A stretch of 64,000 bases of DNA from Pseudooceanicola sp. (GTDB lineage: Bacteria; Pseudomonadota; Alphaproteobacteria; Rhodobacterales; Rhodobacteraceae), in NCBI GenBank assembly GCA_002709085.1, contig PAPR01000062.1:31985-95984 (forward strand), in the 5' to 3' direction. A program made the position numbers and the translations under genes. Below, one piece after another: positions 25,892 through 34,819 of this stretch. Under the pieces are notes generated by a model that made no database searches, was not told the origin of the DNA, and saw only the letters and a program-made list of their open reading frames with translations. Positions within the stretch are counted from its first letter, which is position 1, and the number at the start of each line of letters is the position of its first letter.

Positions 25892-27139
25892 CTACATCAA
25901 CTCCGGCTCCCGCCCGATCCGCTTGGCCAGTGGCGCGACCGTCAGCCCCTGCACGACGATGGAGAAGATCACCACGCAATAGGTCGAGGTCAGAATCAGC
26001 GGCGTCCACTCGCCTTCGGGCAGGGACAGGGCCAGCGCGACCGAGATGCCGCCCTTTAGCCCGCCCCATGTCATGATCGGGATCGTGCCCTGATCAAAGG
26101 CCCGGAAGGGCCTGAGCAGCAGGACCGGCACCGCCACTGCCGACAGTCGCGCAAGCAAAGCCAGCGCGATGGAAAAGACCGCCGCAAAGGCCGAGGAGGT
26201 GTCGAAGGTGACGGCAAAGACCTCTACCCCGATCAGCAGGAACAGGACCGCGTTGAGGATCTCGTCGATCAGGTGCCAGAACATATCGACATAGCGGCGC
26301 GTCTCTTCGGACATGCCATGGCGCGCGCCGATGTCACCGATCAAGAGGCCCGCGCAGACCGCCATGATCGGCGCCGAGACATGCAGTGCGACCGAAAGCT
26401 CATAGCCCCCGAAGGCGAGGCCGAGGGTGATCAGCACCTCGAGCGAAGGGTCGTTGATGTGGCGCATCACCCGGAAGGTCAGCCAGCCCGCGACCAGGCC
26501 GAGGACCGCACCGCCGAGGGCCTCTTGCAGGAACAATTGCGCGGCCCCCGAGAGGCCCGAGCCATGGGCCTCACCGCTCGGGAAGGCGATACCCACGAGG
26601 ACGAGGAAGACGACGTAGCCGACCCCGTCGTTGAACAGGCTCTCCCCGGCGATCTTGGTTTCCAGCGACTTCGGCAGGGAGGCCTCACGCAGCACCCCCA
26701 GCACCGCCACCGGGTCCGTGGGCGAGATCAGCGCGCCAAACACCAGTGCGATCAGGATGGGCATTCCGGTCAGCCAGGAAAAACCCACCCCGACAACCAG
26801 CGTCGACAGCGCGATCCCCATGGTTGCCATGAGGAACACGATTCCCCATTGCGCGCGCAGGTCCGACACCTTGACGTGCAAGGCCCCGGCAAAGAGCAAG
26901 AGCCCCAACATCCCTTCCAGCAGCGCGTCGGAAAAGTCGATGTCCTGAACAAAGCCGCGTATGTCCTCGGCCACGGTCGAGGCGGGCCACATCGCGTCGA
27001 TCCCCAGCACAGCGAGCGAGGCAAAGAGCGCGACGACAAGGATGCCGATGGAGGAAGGAAGCTTGAGAATGAAATAGTTGATCGTGCCAAAGACCCCGGC
27101 GAGGACGATCAGCAGAGACGCGATTTGCAGAATGTTCAT
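25892..27139 (-). CDS. Na+(K+)/H+ antiporter, CPA1/NhaP type
   Basis: Inner-membrane exchanger for pH and salt balance. The 415-residue protein has about 12 hydrophobic helices; the family signatures GALISPTDPVAVLGVL and GESLFNDGVGYVVFLVL (ion-binding Asp) are clear, followed by WGGLKGGISVALALSLP. The ATG at 27139 overlaps the stop of the upstream endonuclease-type gene by 4 bp. A frame extension to 27652 runs antisense-like through that gene and is not used. Confidence 0.9.
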   Translation of the reverse strand: MNILQIASLLIVLAGVFGTINYFILKLPSSIGILVVALFASLAVLGIDAMWPASTVAEDIRGFVQDIDFSDALLEGMLGLLLFAGALHVKVSDLRAQWGIVFLMATMGIALSTLVVGVGFSWLTGMPILIALVFGALISPTDPVAVLGVLREASLPKSLETKIAGESLFNDGVGYVVFLVLVGIAFPSGEAHGSGLSGAAQLFLQEALGGAVLGLVAGWLTFRVMRHINDPSLEVLITLGLAFGGYELSVALHVSAPIMAVCAGLLIGDIGARHGMSEETRRYVDMFWHLIDEILNAVLFLLIGVEVFAVTFDTSSAFAAVFSIALALLARLSAVAVPVLLLRPFRAFDQGTIPIMTWGGLKGGISVALALSLPEGEWTPLILTSTYCVVIFSIVVQGLTVAPLAKRIGREPELM

Positions 27140-27900
27140 GCCGGGTCCTTCATGGCTTCGGGTTTGGTTCGCACGGCCGTTTCGGTCGATGCAGCCAGCT
27201 GCAACGTCACCAGAACCGGGAGATGGTCCGAGGCAACGCGCGCCGGTTGCGCGGTATGAGCATAGGGTGCACGGGTCGCCGTCAGGTGGTGCGACAGGGC
27301 GAAACGGTCGAGCGCCCCAAGCGGGCGCGGCGAGGGGTAACTGCGCGGACTGTCGAGGAAATCCAACTGGCGGATCGCGTGATCCATCACCGTGACACGG
27401 CCCCATTCGTTCAGGTCGCCAGCCAGGACGGTGGGTATGTCGTCCAGATCTTCCAGCATCAGCGACAGGGCGTGCAACTGGCGCAGCCGGTCCCGCCGCC
27501 GCAGGCCAAGGTGCGTTCCGATCACCCGCAGCGGACCGAGGGGGGTGGTCAATTCGGCCCGGATCGCGCCGCGCGGCTCCAGCCCCGGCAGATCGAGGTG
27601 GTGCAGGCTGCCCACCACAATGCCGGGGCGCGCCAGCATCGCATTGCCGCACCAGCCGATCGAGGGCCCGCCGGGGCCGAGCGGACCAAAGGGCAGGACC
27701 TGCCAGCCCGCAGCCTCGGCCATGTCGCGCGGCAGGGCGGCGGGACGGGGCGGCAGACGTTTGTCAGCCTCCTGCAGAACGGCGAGGTCCGCGCCGCAAT
27801 CGCCCAACACGTCCAGCGTGCGACCGGGGTTGCGGCGCAGGTCCATGCCGATACACTTCTGCAGGTTCCAGGTTGCTATCGTCAGGCATTTGCGTCTCAT
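27136..27900 (-). CDS. endonuclease/exonuclease/phosphatase family protein
   Basis: A 254-residue metal-dependent phosphoesterase of unknown substrate. Family motifs are TIATWNLQKC near the start, LAVLQEAD (metal-binding Glu), VIGTHLGLRRRDR, VLAGDLNEWG and the terminal SDHLPVLVTLQL (catalytic His). I start at 27900, just before the first motif; upstream codons to 28119 lie in the divergent neighbour. Translationally coupled to the antiporter gene. It could act on DNA, sphingolipid-like head groups or inositol phosphates. Confidence 0.82.
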   Translation of the reverse strand: MRRKCLTIATWNLQKCIGMDLRRNPGRTLDVLGDCGADLAVLQEADKRLPPRPAALPRDMAEAAGWQVLPFGPLGPGGPSIGWCGNAMLARPGIVVGSLHHLDLPGLEPRGAIRAELTTPLGPLRVIGTHLGLRRRDRLRQLHALSLMLEDLDDIPTVLAGDLNEWGRVTVMDHAIRQLDFLDSPRSYPSPRPLGALDRFALSHHLTATRAPYAHTAQPARVASDHLPVLVTLQLAASTETAVRTKPEAMKDPA

Positions 27901-27937
27901 AAGATCACACTTGGGCCAAACGGAGCATTTGTCACCT

Positions 27938-28573
27938 ATGTTACGCGACCAGACGATCATTACACGCCTGATCTGGCTCGCCTTGCTGCTGGCCGCGGCA
28001 GAAGCGCTGATTACGGGGCGGCTATCGCTCGCCTTTATCGCGTTGGTGACACTGGGCCTGTCGATGGCGCCGATCTTTGTGGCGAGGTGGGCGGAAATCA
28101 CAGTGCCGCCCAGTTTCATGCTGGCGGTCGTGATGTTTGTCGGCGGGACGGTCTTCCTCGGCGAGGTATTTGATTTTTACAACAAGTTCTGGTGGTGGGA
28201 CATCGTGATGCACGGCGGTTCGGCCATTGCCTTTGGCCTGACGGGATTTGTTCTGGTCTTCATGATGTTCCAGGACGACCGTTATGCCGCCCCGCCCAGC
28301 GCGATGGCGCTCTTTGCCTTTTGCTTTGCGATGGCGATCGGGGCGCTTTGGGAAATCTTTGAATTTGCCATGGATCGCGGCTTTGGCACCAACATGCAGA
28401 AATCCGGGCTGACGGACACCATGGGCGATCTGATCGTCGACATGGGAGGGGCACTGGTCGGGGCCGGCGTGGGCTATGCCTACATGCGGGGGCAGGCGCT
28501 TGGCGGGGCGACGGGCGTGATCGAGGAATTCGTGTCGCGCAATCCCCGGTTCTTCCGCAAATGGCGTAAATAG
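27938..28573 (+). CDS. membrane protein, YjdF/DUF2238-like
   Basis: A 211-residue integral membrane protein of unknown role. It has about five hydrophobic helices and the family-like motif FYNKFWWWDIVMHGGSAIAFG, then ALWEIFEFAMDRGFGTNMQ and DTMGDLIVDMGGALVGAG. Conserved acidic and His residues near membrane boundaries suggest ion or metal handling, which is speculation. The start at 27938 is divergent from the endonuclease-type gene with only 37 bp between them. Confidence 0.7.
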   Translation: MLRDQTIITRLIWLALLLAAAEALITGRLSLAFIALVTLGLSMAPIFVARWAEITVPPSFMLAVVMFVGGTVFLGEVFDFYNKFWWWDIVMHGGSAIAFGLTGFVLVFMMFQDDRYAAPPSAMALFAFCFAMAIGALWEIFEFAMDRGFGTNMQKSGLTDTMGDLIVDMGGALVGAGVGYAYMRGQALGGATGVIEEFVSRNPRFFRKWRK

Positions 28574-28611
28574 CGATTGACGCCGGGGATCGGTCTGCGC
28601 TGGATGCGCGG

Positions 28612-29490
28612 ATGAGAAAAACCCACCTCGATCTCGCCGGCTTTTCCAGCCTGATGTTGTTCACGGCGGTCCTTGCGGGCAACCAGCTGGTCATGAAGCT
28701 GACGTCAACGGGATTGTCCCCGGTCTTCCAGGCGGGGCTGCGATCCGCGCTGGCGCTGGTCGTGGTGCTGATCTGGGCCTATGCGCGTGGGGTGAAGCTA
28801 GGCTCATGGCGACGGGATCTGTGGCCGGGGCTGGCCATGGGGACGTTTTTCACGCTGGAATTCATCGGCCTATACAATGCCTTGGACCTGACCACGGTCG
28901 CGCGGGCCTCGATCATCTTTTACACCATGCCGATGTTTCTGAGCCTTGCGGGGCACTTTCTCATCCCCGGTGAGCGCTTGACGACCCTCAAGATTGTCGG
29001 GCTCGTCTGCGCCTTTCTGGGCGTGGCCCTCGTGTTGATGGATCGCGCGGGCGGAGAGGCCAGCCTCGCCGGGGATTTACTGGCGCTGATGGGCGCGCTT
29101 GGGTGGGCGGCCATCGCGCTGACCGTGCGGATCACGCGCCTGTCCGAAGCGCCACCCGAGGCGCAGCAGGTTTGGCAATTGTCGGTCTCCGCCGTCGCCC
29201 TCCTGGCCGTCGCCCCACTGTTTGGCCCCTTGGTACGCGACTTTGGCGTCGAGCATGTGGCGTTGATGGGGTACCAGGTCTTTCTGGTGGCGAGCTTCGG
29301 CTTCCTCGGCTGGTTCTACCTGATGAAGGCCTATCCGGCGGCGACCGTAGCGAGCTTTTCTTTCCTGACGCCGGTGTTCGCCGTGTTCATGGGCTGGGCG
29401 CTATTGGGCGAAACACTGCACCTGTCGGTGCTGATCGCGCTCGCGCTGGTCTCTTTCGGGATCGTGCTGATCAATCGCAAGCCGCGATGA
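28612..29490 (+). CDS. EamA/DMT family transporter 1
   Basis: A 292-residue exporter-type membrane protein with about ten transmembrane helices in two EamA repeats (first ending LGVALVLMDRAG, second ending LVSFGIVLINRKP). Such proteins export amino acids or other metabolites; substrate unknown. The gene follows the YjdF-like gene by 38 bp and may share its transcript. It converges with selO. Confidence 0.85.
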   Translation: MRKTHLDLAGFSSLMLFTAVLAGNQLVMKLTSTGLSPVFQAGLRSALALVVVLIWAYARGVKLGSWRRDLWPGLAMGTFFTLEFIGLYNALDLTTVARASIIFYTMPMFLSLAGHFLIPGERLTTLKIVGLVCAFLGVALVLMDRAGGEASLAGDLLALMGALGWAAIALTVRITRLSEAPPEAQQVWQLSVSAVALLAVAPLFGPLVRDFGVEHVALMGYQVFLVASFGFLGWFYLMKAYPAATVASFSFLTPVFAVFMGWALLGETLHLSVLIALALVSFGIVLINRKPR

Positions 29491-29564
29491 ATGGCCAGAG
29501 GCGCGGGAGGCCATATGGACCTGCCGCTGACGTGACTTAAAGGGTCGTTACGTCATGAAAATTG

Positions 29565-30995
29565 TCAGGTACCACAGAAGGTTGCCGTGACAACTTCGTG
29601 TTCTGCGGGAGGTTTCGTGAGGCCGGGATCGTCCGGGCGCGCATAGGGCGTTGCGAGGGCAGCCATGAGATTGCGAAACGGGGCCATGTCGCCGTCGACC
29701 GCAGCGGCGATCATCTGTTCGATGCGGTGATTACGCGGAATGACGGCGGGGTTGCTGCGCGCCATCAAGACAGGCGCCTCCGGTTCGCTCTCCAAGCGTG
29801 CATGCCAGCGACCGACCCAGTCGAGGAAGCCCCCGCGATCCGCGATCTGGTCCTGCGCCTCATTGCCCGGCAGGGCGCGGAACGTATTGGTGAAATCCGA
29901 GCTGCCGGCCTGCATGAGGGTCAGCAGGTCTTCGATCAGGGCGCGGTCCTCGGCACGTGGCTCCGCGATTCCGATCTTGGCCGCGAAGGTCTTGAGCCAG
30001 CGTGCCTCGATCATCTCGGGCATGGCGTGCACGGCTTGGGTAAAGGGATCGATCGCCGCGTCGGGGTCGGGCATCAGCGCGAGCAGGGCCGAGCCGAGTT
30101 TTGCCATGTTCCAGGGCAGAATTCGCGCTTGGTTATCATAGGCATAGCGGCCCTGCCGGTCGATGGAGCTGTAGACCGTCTGGGGATGATAGCCGTCCAT
30201 GAAGGCGCAGGGCCCATAGTCGATCGTCTCGCCCGAAATCGAGGTGTTGTCGGTGTTCATCACACCGTGAATGAAGCCAAACCCGAGCCATTTCGCCACG
30301 AGGTCTGATTGACGTTCGATCACCCCCTTGAGGAAATCGAGGGGGTCGCGCGCGTCGGGATGATGCCTTTCAACCGCGTGATCGTAGAGCGCGCTTAACG
30401 ACGCGGTGTCGCCGCGCGCCGCAAAGTATTCAAAGTGCCCGACGCGAAGGTGGCTGGAGGCCACGCGGGTCAGGATCGCACCGGGCAGGGTGGTTTCACG
30501 CTGCACGCTTTCGCCACTCGCGACAGCGGCCAGCGCGCGTGTGGTGGGCACGCCGAGGGCATGCATCGCCTCGCTCACCACGTATTCACGCAGCACAGGT
30601 CCCAGCCACGCCCGGCCATCGCCCGCCCGGGAATAAGGGGTACGACCGGCGCCTTTCAGCTGGATGTCGCGGCGTTGGCCTTTGGTGTCGATGACCTCCC
30701 CAAGCAGGATCGCGCGTCCATCCCCGAGCGAGGGCGAGAAACCGCCAAACTGGTGACCCGCATAGGCCTGTGCCAGGGGCAGTGCGCCGTCGGGCAGGCG
30801 GTTGCCGGCAAAGATCGCCGCACGCTCGGTCGCTGTCGGGGCGGTGGCATCATCGCCGGTGATGCCGAGTTCGCGCGCGAGGGGCGCGTTCCAGGCCAGC
30901 ATTTCAGGGGCTGCGACCGGGGTCGGGTCGTGACGGGTGAACAGCGCGGCGGGCAGGCGTGCGTAGCTGTTGTCAAAGGGGATGTGCAGGGTCAT
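29565..30995 (-). CDS. selO: protein adenylyltransferase SelO (YdiU/UPF0061)
   Basis: A pseudokinase-fold enzyme that attaches AMP to proteins, linked to oxidative stress in E. coli. The 476-residue protein has the nucleotide-binding region SPSLGDGRAILLGEVIDTKG, LKGAGRTPYSRAGDGRA, SEAMHALGVPTTRALA and the metal motif GVMNTDNTSISGETIDYGPC. Like other bacterial forms it lacks a C-terminal selenocysteine. I place the start at 30995 to give MTLHIPFDNSYARLP; the next upstream ATG is in a poor context. Confidence 0.92.
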   Translation of the reverse strand: MTLHIPFDNSYARLPAALFTRHDPTPVAAPEMLAWNAPLARELGITGDDATAPTATERAAIFAGNRLPDGALPLAQAYAGHQFGGFSPSLGDGRAILLGEVIDTKGQRRDIQLKGAGRTPYSRAGDGRAWLGPVLREYVVSEAMHALGVPTTRALAAVASGESVQRETTLPGAILTRVASSHLRVGHFEYFAARGDTASLSALYDHAVERHHPDARDPLDFLKGVIERQSDLVAKWLGFGFIHGVMNTDNTSISGETIDYGPCAFMDGYHPQTVYSSIDRQGRYAYDNQARILPWNMAKLGSALLALMPDPDAAIDPFTQAVHAMPEMIEARWLKTFAAKIGIAEPRAEDRALIEDLLTLMQAGSSDFTNTFRALPGNEAQDQIADRGGFLDWVGRWHARLESEPEAPVLMARSNPAVIPRNHRIEQMIAAAVDGDMAPFRNLMAALATPYARPDDPGLTKPPAEHEVVTATFCGT

Positions 30996-31103
30996 GGCGC
31001 ATAGATAACCCGTTTTCACGCAGGTTGAAGGGGGGGCGTGTGGAACAGGCGGGGGGAAGGGCGGCGTTGGCGTGCGATGCCGCAGCGCGCGGCCTGCGCG
31101 GCG

Positions 31104-31550
31104 TCAGAACCGCCGCGTCATCAGCATGTAGTCCTGTCGCGGCTGAAACCCGGCGCGGCGATAGCTTTCCTGGATGCGCACGGCGACGCGCGAGACCTCC
31201 ATATGCAGCGCCTTCAGCCCGCTGGCGCTGAGCGTCTTGGGCAGGGCCATCAGCACTTCGGTCCCGATACCGCGCCCACGAACGGAAGGACGGATGTAGA
31301 GTTCGTCGACAAAGCCGTCCATGCCACCGAATTCGATCGACCAGCCAAAGCAGATCACCACGTAGCCAATAGGCGCGCGCGCGGGCCCGACCAGCCAGAT
31401 CGCGCCATGGGGCGAGCCGTCGAGCAGCGGGCGCAGCGCGTCGACACGGGTGTCCTCGTCGACGGTGATGGCGGCCTCTTGATGAAAGGCGCGCACGAGG
31501 GGGAGCAGACGCTCGATATCTGCGGCTGTGGCCAGATGCAGCGCGGTCAC
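31104..31550 (-). CDS. GNAT family N-acetyltransferase
   Basis: A 148-residue acetyl-CoA-dependent transferase. The core GNAT motif A is RGRGIGTEVLMALP, with a preceding VDELYIRPSVRG and a following YRRAGFQPRQDYMLM. The GTG start overlaps the stop of the nucleoside hydrolase gene by 4 bp, so the two are coupled. Substrate unknown; an amino acid or amino sugar derivative would be usual. Confidence 0.8.
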   Translation of the reverse strand: MTALHLATAADIERLLPLVRAFHQEAAITVDEDTRVDALRPLLDGSPHGAIWLVGPARAPIGYVVICFGWSIEFGGMDGFVDELYIRPSVRGRGIGTEVLMALPKTLSASGLKALHMEVSRVAVRIQESYRRAGFQPRQDYMLMTRRF

Positions 31551-32485
31551 AGGCGGGCCAGCCGTTCGGTCAATAGGTCGAAATAACCCTGTGCGTCGAT
31601 CCTACCCATGAACATGGCATTCCTCGGTCTGTCGGTCACGCCCCACCAGTCCGCAACGGTCATGCCCATTGTCAGCTCTGAGGAGGTCTCGATCTCGACG
31701 TTGATGTGTCGGCCCGAGAACAGCTCGGGCCGGATGAGATAGGCGGTGACGCAAGGATCATGCAAGGGCGCACCCTCGGAGCCGTACTTTTCCTTGTCGA
31801 ACCGCTCGAAAAAGTCGGTCATGTTGGCCACCGCGGTGCCGACCTTGGTGCCGAGGCTGCGAAAGGCCGCGTTGCGCTCGGGCGTGACAAGCGCCTTGTG
31901 GGTCACGTCGAGCGGCATCACCACAATCGGCGCGCCTGCGCGAAACACGATGTCGGCCGCTTGCGGATCGACGTAGATATTGAACTCCGCCGTCGGAGTG
32001 ATGTTGCCGACCTCAAAGTAGGCGCCGCCCATCAGGACGATTTCGCGCACCTTTTCAACGATATCCGGCGCGCGCGTGAAGGCGGCCGCGATGTTGGTGA
32101 GCGGGCCGAGAGGGCACAGCGTGATGGTGCCGGGTTCGGCGTCGCGCAGCGTGTCGATGATGTAATCGACCCCGTGCTGATCCTGAAGCGGCATCTTGGG
32201 GTCGGGCAGGCGCGGGCCGTTGAGGCCAGTCTGGCCGTGCACATGTTCGGCTGTCACAAGCGCGCGGCCAAGGGGTTTGTCGCAGCCCGCGTAGACCTTG
32301 ATGTCGTCCCGCCCGGCCAACTCGCAGATGATGCGCGCGTTCTTGGCCGTCAGCTCCAGCGGGACGTTGCCGGCAACCGCAGTTATGCCAAGCACCTCAA
32401 TCTCGTCAGGACTGGCCAAGGCCAACAGGATGGCGATGGCGTCGTCCTGACCGGGATCGGTGTCGATGATGATACGGCGCGTCAT
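31547..32485 (-). CDS. nucleoside hydrolase (inosine/uridine-preferring type)
   Basis: Cleaves ribonucleosides into base and ribose. The 312-residue protein has the Ca-binding opening IIIDTDPGQDDAIAILLAL, VYAGCDKPLGR, HGQTGLNGPRLP, MGGAYFEVGNITPTAEFNIY (nucleoside site) and a late LHDPCVTAYLI. The start at 32485 follows AAGGGG. Freed pyrimidine bases could feed the preTA-hydA-hyuC pathway, but no shared regulation is visible. Confidence 0.92.
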   Translation of the reverse strand: MTRRIIIDTDPGQDDAIAILLALASPDEIEVLGITAVAGNVPLELTAKNARIICELAGRDDIKVYAGCDKPLGRALVTAEHVHGQTGLNGPRLPDPKMPLQDQHGVDYIIDTLRDAEPGTITLCPLGPLTNIAAAFTRAPDIVEKVREIVLMGGAYFEVGNITPTAEFNIYVDPQAADIVFRAGAPIVVMPLDVTHKALVTPERNAAFRSLGTKVGTAVANMTDFFERFDKEKYGSEGAPLHDPCVTAYLIRPELFSGRHINVEIETSSELTMGMTVADWWGVTDRPRNAMFMGRIDAQGYFDLLTERLARL

Positions 32486-32626
32486 GGGGACCCCTTGCGT
32501 GTTGCGCCGCAGACTGGCGCGCGACGGCGCGGATGTCCATGGGGCGGGGGCAAATGGGCGAGGGGATGCAGGGGGAAATGCGCCGTGACGGTGCGGCAAA
32601 GTGAACGTCGCCCATCTAGATGCGAA

Positions 32627-32656
32627 CACCCACCCTGTGCTGTGACAGGATGGGTG
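32627..32656. terminator. bidirectional-looking hairpin after the iron-binding gene
   Basis: CACCCACCCTGT (32627-32638) pairs with ACAGGATGGGTG (32645-32656), one mismatch, 6-nt loop. It is 50 bp beyond the stop of the minus-strand binding-protein gene; a short T run follows on either strand. Confidence 0.65.
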
Positions 32657-32706
32657 CGTTTCTGGATCAGTTTCCGGAATGAAACTCCGGTTTCAACTCC
32701 CGAGGG

Positions 32707-33720
32707 TCAGCCGTCGAAGTCGACTTCCTGGATCAATTGCAGCGCTTCGGGGCGCAGCTTGGCCAGATCCATCAGGTTAAGGTCGTCAGGCGTGAAGCTG
32801 CCCCAGCTTTTCACCAGATCGACCGGCTCGGTGCCCGGTGCGATCGGGTATTCAAAGTTTGCCTCGGCATAGATTTCCTGTGCCTTCGGCGAGGTGAGGA
32901 ATTCCATCAGCTTGAGCGCGTTTTCCTTGTTCGGCGCGGATTTGGTCATCGCCACGCCCGAAATGTTCACATGCGCGCCGCCACCCTCGAAGGTCGGAAA
33001 GATGATGCGCACGGAGTCGGCCCATTCCTTCTGCTCCTCGTCGTTCAGCATCTTGCCCATGTAATAGGTGTTGCCGATGGCGATATCGCATTCGCCGGAC
33101 CAGATCGCCTTGACCTGCGCGCGGTCGTTGCCCTGGGGTTTGCGGGCGAGGTTGGACTTGACGCCTTCGAGCCAGGTCTTGGTCTCCTCGGGGCCGTGAT
33201 GTGCAAGATATGCGGCCGTCAGCGCAACGTTATAGGCGTGGGTGCCCGAGCGGGTGCAGATGCGACCTTCCCATTTGGGATCGGCGAGATCCTCGTAGGT
33301 GGTGACTTCGCCGTCCGCGACGCGCTCCTTGCTGGCATAGACGATGCGTGCACGTGTGGTCAGGCCCCACCAGTGACCGTCGGGGTCGTGATAGATGTCG
33401 GGGACGTTCTGCGTCAGCACGTCCGATTGCACCGGCTGGGTCAAGCCGCCCGCGACAATGTCATTGATGCGCGAGACGTCGACCGTCAGCACCAGATCGG
33501 CCGGAGAGCGGTCGCCCTCGGCCTCCAGTCGTTCGACCATGCCCTTGTCGAGGTGCGCGACGTTCACCTTGATCCCGGTTTCCTCGGTAAAGGCATCGGT
33601 CAGCGGTGCCAGCAATTCGGGTTGGCGGTAGGAGTAAAGGTTCACCTCCTGCGCCAGTGCCGGGGCCGCAATCAGGGCAAGGCTGCCGGCCAGAGCGGCA
33701 GTGCGGATGGTATTGGTCAT
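32707..33720 (-). CDS. Fe(III) ABC transporter substrate-binding protein (FbpA/FutA-like)
   Basis: Periplasmic ferric-iron receptor, 337 residues. A signal peptide (MTNTIRTAALAGSLALIAAP, then ALA) precedes EVNLYSYRQPELLAPL. The paired tyrosines of GNTYYMGKM are the expected Fe ligands, and the fold ends with EANFEYPIAPG. No permease or ATPase gene adjoins it here, so it is an orphan or the transporter lies elsewhere. A good minus-strand promoter lies 35 bp upstream. I see no clear Fur or iron-rhodo box. Confidence 0.88.
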   Translation of the reverse strand: MTNTIRTAALAGSLALIAAPALAQEVNLYSYRQPELLAPLTDAFTEETGIKVNVAHLDKGMVERLEAEGDRSPADLVLTVDVSRINDIVAGGLTQPVQSDVLTQNVPDIYHDPDGHWWGLTTRARIVYASKERVADGEVTTYEDLADPKWEGRICTRSGTHAYNVALTAAYLAHHGPEETKTWLEGVKSNLARKPQGNDRAQVKAIWSGECDIAIGNTYYMGKMLNDEEQKEWADSVRIIFPTFEGGGAHVNISGVAMTKSAPNKENALKLMEFLTSPKAQEIYAEANFEYPIAPGTEPVDLVKSWGSFTPDDLNLMDLAKLRPEALQLIQEVDFDG

Positions 33721-33754
33721 GTTGACGTCCTCGTCATCTGTATTGGATGACGGC

Positions 33755-33783
33755 GTTAAACCCGAGTCTTTTTGTAGGGTCAA
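33755..33783 (-). promoter_or_regulatory. promoter of the iron-binding protein gene
   Basis: On the minus strand: TTGACC (33783-33778), 17-bp spacer, TTTAAC (33760-33755), about 35 bp before the start codon. Confidence 0.6.
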
Positions 33784-33799
33784 TACCTGATCGAAGAAG

Positions 33800-34663
33800 T
33801 CAGGATTTTTCCGCGCGCTTCGCGGCATTCCACAGGGCGTCCATCTCTTCCAGCGTGCTGTCGGAAGGAGAGCTACCTATTGCCGAAAGAGCGCGTTCTA
33901 TATATCTGAAACGGCGTGTGAATTTGGAATTGGCGCCCCGAAGAGCCGCTTCGGGGTCAACATCGAGGTGCCGTGCCAGGTTGGCCATGACAAAGAGCAG
34001 ATCCCCCATCTCTTCGGTGACCTCGGCCTGGGTCAGGGTGTCGCGCGCCTCGACCAGCTCGGCGGATTCCTCGGCCATCTTGGCCAGCACCTGATCGGTG
34101 GAGGGCCAGTCGAATCCGACGCGGGCGGCGCGCTTTTGCAGCTTGAGCGCGCGCAAAAGGGCGGGCAGGCCGACCGCGACGTCATCCAGCACGCCGGTGG
34201 CCCCGCGATCGGCGCGTTCGCGGGCCTTCACCGCCTCCCAATCGCGGGTCTGCTGTTCGGCGGACTTGTCGCGGCTTTCGCCGCCAAAGACATGCGGATG
34301 GCGGTCGATCATCTTGCGCGCCACTTCATCCGCCACATCAGCAAAGGTGAAATGGCCTTCTTCTTCAGCCATTTGCGAGTGGAAGACGACCTGAAGAAGG
34401 AGGTCTCCCAACTCTCCGCGCAAATCGTCCATCGCGCCGCGCTCGATTGCGTCGGCGACCTCATAGGCTTCTTCGATCGTGTAAGGCGCGATGGTGGCGT
34501 AGGTCTGTTCGACATCCCAAGGGCAGCCTGTCGCGGGATCGCGTAGGCGGCGCAGGATCGCGAGAAGTTGATCCAGCCCCGGTGCATTGGTGTGGATCGG
34601 ATCGCCCGGCGCCTTGCCCTCGGGGTCGGGTGGTACGGGTCGCTCGGCGGGATCATGGGGCAT
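33800..34663 (-). CDS. mazG: nucleoside triphosphate pyrophosphohydrolase MazG
   Basis: Hydrolyses (d)NTPs to monophosphates, a house-cleaning and stress function. The 287-residue protein has two MazG repeats. The first contains LRDPATGCPWDVEQTYATI and EEAYEVADAIERG with the acidic metal site LRGELGDLLLQVVFH; the second has ESAELVEARD and EEMGDLLFVMANLARHL. The N-terminus is a Pro-rich extension of about 28 residues. The start at 34663 follows GGGAGG. Confidence 0.94.
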   Translation of the reverse strand: MPHDPAERPVPPDPEGKAPGDPIHTNAPGLDQLLAILRRLRDPATGCPWDVEQTYATIAPYTIEEAYEVADAIERGAMDDLRGELGDLLLQVVFHSQMAEEEGHFTFADVADEVARKMIDRHPHVFGGESRDKSAEQQTRDWEAVKARERADRGATGVLDDVAVGLPALLRALKLQKRAARVGFDWPSTDQVLAKMAEESAELVEARDTLTQAEVTEEMGDLLFVMANLARHLDVDPEAALRGANSKFTRRFRYIERALSAIGSSPSDSTLEEMDALWNAAKRAEKS

Positions 34664-34819
34664 TGCAGCCTCCCTGAGTTTCGGATTTGCTGTTCGTCGG
34701 ATGCAGGGGCAAGGTGCCCAGCCCGGTGACAGGAGTCCAGCCGATGCGCCCTCGGGTCAGCCGTTGGCGTGCGCCTGATTGCGCATCTCGGACTACGCGC
34801 GCAACCGATGGAGTGAGCC

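Noticed and set aside
27140..27652. N-terminal extension of the antiporter
   Set aside because: It overlaps the endonuclease-type gene in another frame; the ATG at 27139 with stop-start overlap is far better.
27392..27937. N-terminal extension of the YjdF-like protein
   Set aside because: It is antisense to the endonuclease-type gene and rich in Arg/Ser/Pro, a shadow signature.
33721..33799. Fur or iron-rhodo box upstream of the iron-binding protein
   Set aside because: Only a standard promoter is visible; no convincing palindrome.
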